A stretch of DNA of 64,000 nucleotides from Gracilaria domingensis (lineage: Eukaryota; Rhodophyta; Florideophyceae; Gracilariales; Gracilariaceae): assembly GCA_022539475.1 (NCBI GenBank), contig VCMS01000407.1, forward strand, positions 29,612 through 93,611, in the 5' to 3' direction. The notes under the pieces are model-generated. The model did not search any database. It saw only the letters and a list, made by a program, of their open reading frames with translations, and had not been told where the DNA came from. Below are positions 9,701-17,993 of this stretch, piece after piece. The position numbers and the translations under genes were made by a program. Numbering within the stretch: position 1 is the stretch's first letter; every line of letters begins with the position of its first letter.

Positions 9701-10648
9701 ATGGGAGGAGTTGGAAGAAGTTCGGGAGTTCGAGATGTGTCGGGGAAGTTGGTGGACTTCTTCGAGAATGAGTATGAAGCGATGCCGATATACGGAAAGG
9801 AGAGGAACAGAAGTCGTTTGTTCAAATAATCAACGATGATGAAGGATGGAAGACGGTAGCGATGGACCATTTGGGGAGAGTGATGTCGACACGTTGGGGT
9901 ACGGTGGAGAAGCCGGAGGATAATGAGGAGCTCAGGTGGGTTGTAAGGTCGCGTGCTTTACTTGATGTTCGAATGGTACAATTGCTGCGGCTTTGGGACT
10001 ATGGACAATGAAAGGGAACTGTGAAGATGTACACTCCGAAAACTGGTGGTCGATTTCTGGGACGACGAGAAAGTGCAAGCGCCAGACGCTGCACACCGAC
10101 TTCAGTGGTCTGGTTACGAAGGAAACAATGAATACTGGCAACCCCGGATACTTTGTAATGGCCTCTGGGAAAGAGGGCTTTCCTCTTGGGTGAGCGCTGG
10201 AAGCCATCAACTGGTGGGGATGAACAACCAACAGTTGCGAGTGATGTCGGAGGTGTATCCAGCGAAGAGATAATCATCCCACCGTACTCTGTATTCGTGG
10301 GCCGTGGTGATGTGACACATGCTGGAGCAAGTGGGAAGGACAAGGTGGATAGGCCCGAGTCTATGGATTTGCTGGTTAGATACCACATGTACATGGTACA
10401 GAGGGCTACGCACTACCTGATGCTGTTCATCGGGTGCGGGATTTCCGACCCACGTTTGTCAATGGTGACGAGGAGGAGGAGGCGGAGGATGAACTGTTGT
10501 CCATAAGGAGGTGGGCCGGTTGACATGGACGAAGACAAGTGGTCGTGGAGATTGGTGTGGAAGCGGACGCCGGTAGAACGAAGTGCTCGAGAGTAGTAGT
10601 GATGACGATTTGCCAATAATGAGGCTGCGAGCGCCTCCGAGTGGATGA
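6761..10648 (+). CDS. ParB-fold protein with C-terminal 2OG-Fe(II) dioxygenase-like domain (copy 1)
   Basis: A chain of frames read as one gene. The start at 6761 gives a strongly basic N-terminus. Then come a conserved ~80-residue unknown region (to about 7130), a Ser/Thr/Pro/Lys-rich linker, and a ParB/sulfiredoxin-fold domain from 7691 (GVSKRHVEAL, then CFIVDGLHRLKAI, the nucleotide-binding-type motif). A helical region to about 8780 and a Lys/Arg-rich linker follow. The C-terminal domain opens with NGYCVLDGF, then QTLHTDFSG (H-x-D iron motif, about 10090-10120), the segment before VFVGRGDVTHAGA (distal His, about 10290-10325), and a following Arg. A 115-base N gap and several indels break the frame. 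The reaction is not known; oxidation of a modified base or of protein are both possible. Stop at 10646-10648. Confidence 0.65.
9164..9278. other. Assembly gap (115 N)
   Basis: A run of N interrupts the linker between the ParB and dioxygenase-like parts. Copy 2 spans the same place (about 44040-44160) without a gap, so the missing sequence can be inferred in outline: an acidic, Asp/Glu/Gln-rich linker. Confidence 0.95.
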
Positions 10649-10948
10649 GAATGAGATGATTAGTAAATTATGTGTGTCTTGCGAGTATTAAGAGTAGTAT
10701 ACTATTACAAGGCTATACATATGAACATAGAAAAGGTCGGCAGGCTGGTAATTGAACAAATGTCAAACGTCTTTGGTCCAGTTGCGTCTAATTGCAACAT
10801 GCAATGCTCGGTATCGTTAACATCATTGGTGGCACCATTCAATTCGCAATTGAACATGTAGCGTCCTAACACTTCTGAAACTGCCACTTAAGGTTGCTTT
10901 TAAGAGAAGTATAATGCAGTTCCTTCTATGCGGTACTTGTGGCAGTAA
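10649..10948. other. Intergenic spacer
   Basis: 300 bp of AT-rich sequence between the dioxygenase-like stop and the start of the HAD-like gene on the same strand. No RNA gene or strong hairpin was seen. The same spacer is present in copy 2 (42343-42642). Confidence 0.4.
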
Positions 10949-11851
10949 TGGTGACTGTATCAGGAAAAATGGCAGAGGAACAGAGAGACTTGGCGGAAAT
11001 TTCACCAATACCTTGTCTAAGTTCATATATGCCAAGGGTTACGGTATATTAAGTTCCGTTGATGGAACGTTGAGAAGAGAAGGAGAGTCAATTCCAGAAG
11101 AAGTTGTGAAGTGTATGAAGTTCATTGACGAACGTGTTGGTTTCGGACTTGTCACAGGGGTGATGTGGGCGACGTGGAGGGAAAATGGAAGGACTCGGAG
11201 ACTATAAGTTTGGTGTCTCGGCGAATCATGGAGCTTTCATGCGTTTCTCTGACGAGAGGGAATTAAGGGTGCATTCAATGATCACACCCTTGACCACACT
11301 GTTGACGGACTACTGTTCCTGGCAAGGGATTTGAATAGAGGCATGTATTGTGAATGATGATGACAAGGGGTTCGTGGAGACCAGAAGTGATAGTGGCCTT
11401 CCCAATTTCGTGTACAACAAACTGTGGCAGTGGAAAGAAGAAGTGGATTCTGCTATTGGGACCTGTGCAGAAGATGGATGCGTTTGTTATCTATCCGGCG
11501 ATAAAAGTGCGAAATTGTGAACAAGCGATACACAAAAGGAAGCGGAGGAGAAAATCTTGTGGATAATGAACCGAGATTTATTGATACGGATGACGTCGTG
11601 ACGTTCGGAAGTGCTTTGAGCGACGGCCTTTGCACGAGGTAGGCGTGTACGGCGTTCACGTCAAAGAAGATTGTATCCCGCGTGGAGTACACAACCTGTT
11701 CGAAAGCGTGGAGGATGTACATTCGACAATTATGTTGGTGGCTCTGTTGTACGGCTACGAGGAAAAGCAGCACGATAAAAACCACCATGATCATAAAAGG
11801 GTATTGAGATATATACGACACTTTATTACTGAGATCTCATATCATAGCTAA
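10949..11851 (+). pseudogene. HAD phosphatase-like protein lacking the nucleophile (copy 1, frameshifted)
   Basis: Homologue of the HAD superfamily, closest in layout to trehalose-phosphate-phosphatase-like/type IIB members. Motif I should be DxDGT, but this protein reads SSVDGTL, so the nucleophilic Asp is Ser while the general acid is kept. Motif II is FGLVTGG. Motif IV FGSALSDGP also lacks the usual acidic/Asn pair. Copy 1 has several indels; copy 2 (41482-42342) is a clean 286-residue ORF with the same Ser. It is convergent with its paralogue at 11848-12713, and the two stop codons overlap here. Probably a pseudoenzyme; whether it binds a ligand or the paralogue is unknown. Confidence 0.6.
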
Positions 11852-12713
11852 GTATTAAAGGCATCGTAGCACTTGAAACAAATTCCAAGAGCATTTCTAA
11901 ACCATTGACACTTGCATTTTCTGTACCCGTACAGTTCTGCCACCCTTCTGATGGTCTCATGCACGTCCTCCACCCATCAACAAGATATGTTACCGCTGCT
12001 GGATGTCTTCTCCCTTCACATGAACTGCCAGGGTTGCCATTTCATATAGAGGCCATCATTGGAAGCATTCCCGAAAGCAACGATTAAATGTGTGTCGAAC
12101 TGGGGTCGTTTTCAACCAAGGCTAGCGCCCCACTATTTTTCGTGAAACGAATGTCCCCTATGTCACAGTTTCATCTTGAGGGTACGCAACCAGGTTCGGA
12201 AAGGATGTCAACACTTTTGAAATACCGGAGTTAACTTCTGTTTTCCACTTCGACAGTCCATTGTACGTGAAGTTAGGAGTCCACTGTCTTTCTAGTGCTC
12301 ACCACTGCTTGTTGACGCTCTTCGTGAAGTCCGTGCGATTCATTTAAGGAGAGTGCAAGTCTCTCAAGTTCGGCTGCACATCTTTCGTAACCTTCCCTGT
12401 CAAGGTCCTGATCAATTTCGGTACCATTGGATAATCTCACCCGTGCGCCTTGGTTTCCAGAGATGCCAAAAGTGTAGCCACCCAGGTGCTCCATGAAACT
12501 CTCGGCATCCTCTATATCTCGCCCAGTAGCAATTCCGAAACCAACGCGTGCGTTGATGTACTTCATGCATTTGACTGTTTCGGCAGGAATGTTGTCCCCA
12601 GCTCTTTTCAGAGTACCGTCAACATCACAAATCACGGCGTAGCCATTTTCGAATATTTCGTTAGCCAGCTGCTGAGGAGTTACTTCTTGGGCTCTAACTT
12701 CCGAGTTATACAT
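11848..12713 (-). pseudogene. HAD phosphatase-like protein with intact DxD (copy 1, frameshifted)
   Basis: Paralogue of the neighbouring HAD-like gene. Motif I is CDVDGTL with both Asp present, motif II is GIATGRD, and FGNASNDGP stands at motif IV. The C-terminal part (VHVKGEDHPAAVTYLVDG) resembles the end of trehalose-phosphatase-like proteins. In copy 1 the frame breaks near 12280; copy 2 (40557-41429) is intact at 290 residues. The start is taken at MYNSEV because this matches the length of the paralogue; an upstream ATG exists in both copies. The natural phosphorylated substrate cannot be read from the sequence. Confidence 0.6.
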
Positions 12714-13339
12714 GTTTTGAAAGCTTTCGAAAGGGTTCGTTTTGCAAATGGGTGTGGTATACGAATGAGAAGGATGTGATTGATGTTCACAAGGTGTTTC
12801 GTAGTATACAAAGAGTCTAAGAACGACCATATACGGGTATTGTAGTACTGTTTTAAAACGTTACTAGGAGGAGAAGTTTTTGCATCGATTTGAAGTAAAG
12901 AAAGGATGATTTAGTCATAAATTATATGTACGGGTTCAAGTGGGTAAAGAAAACTGTAAATATCTTTAACATGAGCTTAGAAATCAAGAAGAGTAAAACA
13001 ACCTCCATTATGGGTTGAAACCCATAAAAGGTTTACCTTACTTTATACGGGTGCCCCAAGTAATGCAAACGCTTAGTTCTTCAGAAATATCACAATTTTT
13101 GTACTTGTTTCGTTACTAGTATCGTGCACTTTAATGATATGGAATGACCATTTTCTATCTAGCAAAATCTTAGCGAATTATTAGTGATAAGGGATGTAGG
13201 ATTTAAAGGGGCATATTTGAACCACAGAAGGACGAACAATATAAGTAATGTAATAGGAACAGGTCATTTCGATAAAGTAACTTTTATGTTTAACTATCTC
13301 TAAAAGGTTTACAACACCGAAAAGTCATGTTTTCTAACC
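12714..13339. other. AT-rich intergenic spacer (copy 1)
   Basis: About 620 bp, AT-rich, with no ORF, tRNA or strong hairpin that I can support. It is conserved almost base for base in copy 2 (39930-40556), so it reports the recent age of the duplication rather than function. Confidence 0.5.
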
Positions 13340-14242
13340 TCAAAGCTGGGGGAATGGGGAGGGGGATAACTTTTCCTTAACAACGTTGACGTAGTTTGTA
13401 TGAAAAGGAGCGGGGTCACCGCCTACAATGTTTCTTTCTTGGCGGGAAAAGTCGTAGAAGTACGCGTTCCTAAACTGAAAGTCGGAGAAAGAAGTAGGGA
13501 AGCCAACGAGAGTTTTCCCATATGCAAGAAGTCGCCCAACGGTCTCTTCCAGGTGGAAAGTAGTACCTGTCTTAAGCGAAACTATCTTCAACAGCTCTTT
13601 CATTATTGTGAGCACAACCGTACTGCACTCCGTAGCGACTACGTCCATAGGAATGAAACCTCTTGAGGCCCCGACGATGTTGAACGCTGATAGCTACACG
13701 AGCTTCTCATAATAGCTTACGAGAAATGTGTCTTCGTCGACAACCCCGCAAGTGAGACCCATAGACCTAAACCTGTCTGCAACGTTGGAGGCCCACTTTC
13801 CTGTTGCGACAGTGAGACCATCCGGACTTTGAGGAGTGACACCATCCTGCGGAGCTGCGTTTCTTGAGGGGACACCAACGTATAGGACAACTTTTGAACA
13901 TTTGTCCACACCGAGCTTCGAAAGCAATGGTATGATGTCTCCATTCTGGAAGAAAACGAGATTCTCTCTGAGCGAATAAGGGCAAGCCTGAATTACGGTC
14001 TCCAGGGTGTTCGTTCTTCCACAAACTAGTATCGGTACATCAGAAAGATGAGAGGTAGCAGCCATGCTGCAGAATTCGTGTGCGGAAATGACCGTATCTT
14101 CTTCGTTCGCCAGCATGGTACCTATACGCCCCCTTCCAACAATAACGGCCCGAGTCCTTCGGGCGGGAGATGAGGCCTGAGGGACGTCAGAGTATCTGGG
14201 ACTCGGAGGCGGAGTCGGAGGCATGTCGGACTGGGAGTTCAT
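13340..14242 (-). pseudogene. Ketopantoate-reductase-like oxidoreductase with a nonsense codon (copy 1)
   Basis: Predicted NAD(P)-dependent oxidoreductase with a Rossmann fold. A Pro/Ser-rich N-terminus leads to AVIVGRGRIGTML (GxGxxG), and later VFFQNGDIIPLL and VVLYVGVP segments resemble ApbA/PanE-type reductases. The start at 14242 is chosen because it begins the Pro-rich leader just before the Rossmann strand; the upstream frame is Ser/His-rich and looks untranslated. Compared with copy 2, one G-to-A change converts a Trp codon after EKLV to TAG near 13694, cutting the protein at about two thirds. The substrate is unknown. Confidence 0.65.
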
Positions 14243-14639
14243 TGCAAGTGTTCGATTGTTTTTGTGTGACGATAAAAAGGGAAGATGGGGCGGAGAACTG
14301 CTGGGATAAAGAGTGATACGTAAGTACAAACGGTTGGTAAGCGCAGAACGGGAACATGGTTCACTTTGTGAAAGTGAGCGAAATGTATGATATGTGATTG
14401 TACTGAATGAATGATAGGCCTTGTATGAGACGACAAGCCACAAAGTGTGATGATGTTTTATGAAAGGTAGGTGGAAGAGTAGAAAGTGTGCAATGAATGA
14501 AACTGATTTCGAACCTGAGTTGTAAAGTAGTTGTAAAGTACGAGTTACGGGGAGCTTGAATACAGGATGAAAGGAGCCATTTTGGCTTCATAAATGAGGT
14601 GAACGGGTTTTATAGCTTCAATCGGATTGCCATAATTAA

Positions 14640-14960
14640 AAGGATGGAGTTGGATTGCGCCCGAATACGTCTATAAAGGTCGTAGAAGCACTTATGAAGG
14701 AAGGAGTTGTAGACATGTTATTGTTGATGACGGTGGAGCCAGGGTTTGGAGGACAGGCGTTTATGGAGGGTGTTCTTGATAAGGTGCGACATGCAAGGGA
14801 GTTGTACCCAAGAATAGGGATACAGGTGGATGGAGGTATTGGACTGAGTACTGTAAAAGCAGTAGTGAAGGCCGGTGCAAACATTTCAGTTGCAGGATCT
14901 GCCATCTTTGGCTCGAGTAACCCAGCTCATGTCATAGCTGGTTTTCGAAAGGTTGGTTAG
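14640..14960 (+). pseudogene. Ribulose-phosphate 3-epimerase, C-terminal fragment (copy 1)
   Basis: About 106 residues match the C-terminal half of ribulose-5-phosphate 3-epimerase, a TIM-barrel enzyme of the pentose phosphate and Calvin pathways. The run GLRPNTS, VEPGFGGQAFM (phosphate loop with the metal-side Glu-Pro-Gly-Phe-Gly-Gly) and QVDGGI (catalytic-type Asp) is followed by the VAGSAIF phosphate-binding end. Full-length enzymes are about 220 residues. Here a TAA at 14637-14639 precedes the match and no N-terminal half was found upstream, where the promoter of the oxidoreductase lies. Copy 2 has the same truncation, so it predates the duplication. An unseen upstream exon is the alternative. 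Confidence 0.75.
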
Positions 14961-15029
14961 AGATAGTAGCATAAATTTATTGTTTATTACATTGTTACCT
15001 TTACGTGTTATCACAACTAAATTCTCCGT

Positions 15030-15364
15030 CTCCATTGGAGATGTATTTCTCTTGTATGACAACCGGGAAAGGATGTGGGAGAACATAAATATATCCCCAG
15101 TGGACGCTGAGAGGGAGGATGAACTACTCTACGTGCTATCATTGTTACCCATCCGGTGTCGAGTGGTGACATATTCTTTTTTTGTCACAACCCACAAAGG
15201 ATGTGACGGAAGAAGAACATGCCCCCAGTCGAGACAGAGGGTGAGCAACTCTAAGTACAATCACTAGTCCCTAGCTTGCCTCCACTGGCAATATCTTCCT
15301 GTTTTGCTATAACCATCGAGTGGGGTTATGGTGGAAGAGAAAAATATCGCCGGTCGAGGCGAGG
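15030..15364. repeat. Three tandem hairpin-like units (copy 1)
   Basis: Three degenerate units start near 15030, 15155 and 15279, about 125 bp apart. Each runs from a CCA(C/T)TGG or GTCGAGTGG-type left end through a TTGTNACAACC arm and its complement (GGATGTG or GGTTATGG) to a CAGTGGACG or GTCGAG-type right end, so each can fold back on itself. They lie between the epimerase fragment and the coiled-coil gene and recur in copy 2. Confidence 0.6.
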
Positions 15365-15592
15365 TGGGTGGGGACTATGTGAAGAGGGGACAGAGAGATG
15401 GCGCTTAAATAGTGCAAGGTGCGGAGGTGTACAGTGGATGTTTTGGCGGGAAATGGGATGAGGGAAACAGGGACAATCATGGTGCTGGATATAGCCCGTG
15501 TGGTTGGACAGTGGGGGTGGACAGCACAGTTTAGCTCGATTGCACTGTATCGCAGCGGAACTTCGATCCAACTACTACTTCTTTTTCTGAAG

Positions 15593-16522
15593 ATGTCGAA
15601 CGGATACGTGAAGGATGAGGAGCTGTGGGTGCTGTTGGAGGGGAAGGAGGTACCGCAGACGCCGTCACCAAAGCGGGAAGAGGACGTGATTACGGCGGCT
15701 GGTCGGATGTCGCAGAAGAAGGAAGTGGCTGAGGAAGGAAAGAAGTGTGAGGCGAGGAGAGGGGATGGTGATGAGGTGGAGAAGGGGGTAGAATTGGAGG
15801 TGGAGGGGGTCGCAATGGAGAGAAGGGGTGCGGTGCATCTGAGTCAGTTAGAGGTTGGAGACCAGATAGAGAGTGGGGGCGGAGAGGGTGACAGGGAGAT
15901 GCGGTTTGTGGGGGAGATGAAGGCAAGGGTGGGGATGTTGGGGTTGGTGATGAAGGAGCAACTGGACGATGGAATTGTGGAGATTGTAACGGAAATGGGC
16001 GGTGTGGTGCTGAGTTGGGGTGGTAGTGGTGTTTCGGTTGAGGCGATTTCGAGCCTGCGGAATTCGTTGTCGGTATTGGGAGTGGAGATGAGAAATCATG
16101 TGTATGGGATAGTGGAGTGTGCGGGAAGGGAGGTTGGAGAGTTGCGGGAGGAGAATAGGGTTCTGAACGAGAGGTTGGACGTGCTGGAGAAGGAGGTGAA
16201 GGAGCTGTGCAAGAGGCAAAGATTGGTGGAAGAGGAGAGGGTGAAAGGAGGTGTGGAGGGAAAGACGGAGAAGGGAAGTGTGGGAAGGGTGGCGGTGCAG
16301 AAGGGGTCCCCTGTGACACCGAAGACAAAGAGTGGTGGGGTTGGGGATGGGAAGAGCCGTCTGAAGAAGAGGCGTAAGGAGATGAAGAAGGTGGTTGAGG
16401 AGGTGCCGCGGGAGGGAGTCGGAGCTCCGGTGGTGACTGGGTTTAGAAGTGCGGTGGAGGTAGCGCGGACTGCGAAGGGGATTCTGAGGGGACAGGAGGA
16501 GAGAAGGATGGGAGGGATTTGA
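15593..16522 (+). CDS. Charged coiled-coil protein, unknown function (copy 1)
   Basis: 309 residues from the Met at 15593, preferred because upstream codons read through the TATA-poor leader and are hydrophobic without pattern. The N-terminus starts MSNGYVKDEELW. Then come an acidic and basic low-complexity stretch, a leucine-heptad coiled coil around residues 178-245 (VGELREENRVLNERLD), and a Lys/Arg-rich tail with KKRRKEMKK, a probable nuclear signal. Copy 2 differs by only a few substitutions with the frame fully open, which suggests selection or very recent duplication. Long antisense frames over this gene are Pro/Ser-rich shadows. Structural, DNA-binding or gag-like roles are all possible. 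Confidence 0.55.
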   Translation: MSNGYVKDEELWVLLEGKEVPQTPSPKREEDVITAAGRMSQKKEVAEEGKKCEARRGDGDEVEKGVELEVEGVAMERRGAVHLSQLEVGDQIESGGGEGDREMRFVGEMKARVGMLGLVMKEQLDDGIVEIVTEMGGVVLSWGGSGVSVEAISSLRNSLSVLGVEMRNHVYGIVECAGREVGELREENRVLNERLDVLEKEVKELCKRQRLVEEERVKGGVEGKTEKGSVGRVAVQKGSPVTPKTKSGGVGDGKSRLKKRRKEMKKVVEEVPREGVGAPVVTGFRSAVEVARTAKGILRGQEERRMGGI

Positions 16523-16990
16523 AGCCGTTTTGGGGGGAGGCGGGTATACGAGAAGGGGGAGGGTCGTCCACCTGACTTCTACAAAATGACGTTTGCGGAG
16601 ACGGAGAGAGAGGATGCGAACGCGTGATGGGCGAGAAATGGGTAAATAGCGGGAGTGGTGTGGACTGGGAAGAAGTGATGGGATGATTGAGGTGGGATGA
16701 GTTGCGATTGGCATTGCAACATGGGAGAAAATGGAAAGGCAAACTAGCACGAGTGCAGTTTTGAGAGAGGGTCGCGAAAAAGAGTGAATGGGATGGTGCG
16801 GCGAAGTAGAACCTCTACAAAAACTAGGGGACCCAAGAACTAAACTGCGCGAGATGGAATTTAATATTCCAAAATTTCTTAATTTTTTGAGTGCCAGCCT
16901 CTGCTACCCCCTCGCGCGCCCGAAATAGCCCCAAAACTAGCTTAGGTTCCAAAGCGAACAGACTATATTCCACTTTGCAGAACACAGACG

Positions 16991-17293
16991 ATGAGCAGAC
17001 TAGGTCTCTTCCGTGCAGCGGTGGTCACTAACTTTCAGAACATTGTTTCTGTATCACAGAAAAGCGCAGAAGCCGTTGTCGCGGAGGCCACGGAGTCGTT
17101 CAGCGTAGAACCGATGGACGCAGGTTTCCTCCTTGGGCGCCTTCACCGCATCCGGGATGCGCTAGTAGCAGAAGATCAGGCCACAATTCAAAGTGCAGAA
17201 ACGGGTGCGAAACCGAGTCCGGATGAAGATAGAGCGAACGATCCTGCAGCTCGCGAAGAGGATAAAATAGCAGCTAGGAAAGAGGCTCAATAG
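16991..17293 (+). CDS. Small ORF at the inner junction of arm 1, unknown
   Basis: 100 residues starting inside the last bases of the duplicated arm and continuing into unique DNA. The composition is Ala/Glu-rich with a basic-acidic C-terminus, and may be helical. Its start codon lies in shared sequence, but the rest has no counterpart in copy 2. No family recognised; it may be chance. Confidence 0.25.
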   Translation: MSRLGLFRAAVVTNFQNIVSVSQKSAEAVVAEATESFSVEPMDAGFLLGRLHRIRDALVAEDQATIQSAETGAKPSPDEDRANDPAAREEDKIAARKEAQ

Positions 17294-17747
17294 TTCCGGT
17301 GACGAGCCTAAATCGAAACGTACGTCTGTAGAACTGGGAGGATGGCTTGCGGAGAGCAACGGTATGTCCAGTGACCAGCAATGTTATTCAAATAAACAGT
17401 TTGATTTTTCGGAAAGCTCGAGAGCTGCCATGCATGTGCGCGCGCTTAGTAACCGATTCGGTAATCAGTAATGCACATAGATCGTGGGCGCCGGCTCTCA
17501 AAAAGTCCTAAGTACTTTGAGCACGCCGGGAGCGCAAATCGCGTGTTTTCAGCCTCTGAAAGAGCTTCGTTTCCGAGATATCGGGCAAACAAGTAATCGC
17601 CGTTTCTGACCGTTTGCGGAGGGGTAATTTCCGCCGCAAATATTTTGATTATCCTTGCAAGTAGCCTTTGGCGGTTCAAGGCGCAACCTGCCGTATACGG
17701 GCCAAGAGAGCCTGCACGAATGGTGTTGCCGCTCTCCATGGCATGGC

Positions 17748-17841
17748 GCGTCCTTGCTGGGCGCCGCCGCGTGCACTGCGTCCTTGCTGGGCGCCACCGC
17801 GTGTGCTGCGTCTTTGCTGGGCGCTCCCGTGCGTGCCGCGC
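17748..17841. repeat. 30-bp tandem repeat, three units
   Basis: A GTCCTTGCTGGGCGCC unit with a variable GCGTG end repeats about three times with 30-bp period. On the minus strand it reads as APSKDA repeats within a 162-residue frame, but no family supports that frame. The stretch lies where the 3' LTR of the neighbouring chromovirus would be expected. Confidence 0.5.
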
Positions 17842-17993
17842 ATTGCAGAAAGTGTTGGAAAGCCTTCCAGGTAGCTTCTCCTTCAATGTCCTCCCGAATT
17901 CGGGTCAATTTGTTGTAAATCAGTTTTGTTTGATGCTGTGCGTAGTGTCCCCAAGAGCTGACGCGAAAAGTGGCTCTCTGAGCATCAATTGAA

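Larger units (their letters stand above)
2741..16998 (+). repeat. Large inverted duplication, arm 1
   Basis: This segment reappears in reverse complement at 36303-51477. The outer junction falls in the SET domain just after the CATCTTCTAAGA sequence (2741 here, 51477 there). The inner junction falls after GACGATGAGCAGA (about 16998 here, 36303 there). Much of 13.3-16.9 kb is nearly identical between arms; the promoter and ParB N-terminal part differ by many indels. No terminal inverted repeat or target-site duplication was recognised at either junction. Confidence 0.92.

Noticed and set aside
15690-16750. Long minus-strand frames (212 and 300 codons) over the coiled-coil gene, mirrored at 36941-37579
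   Set aside because: They are Pro/Ser/His-rich antisense translations of a purine-rich coding strand. The sense frame has a coiled coil and preserved sequence in both copies.
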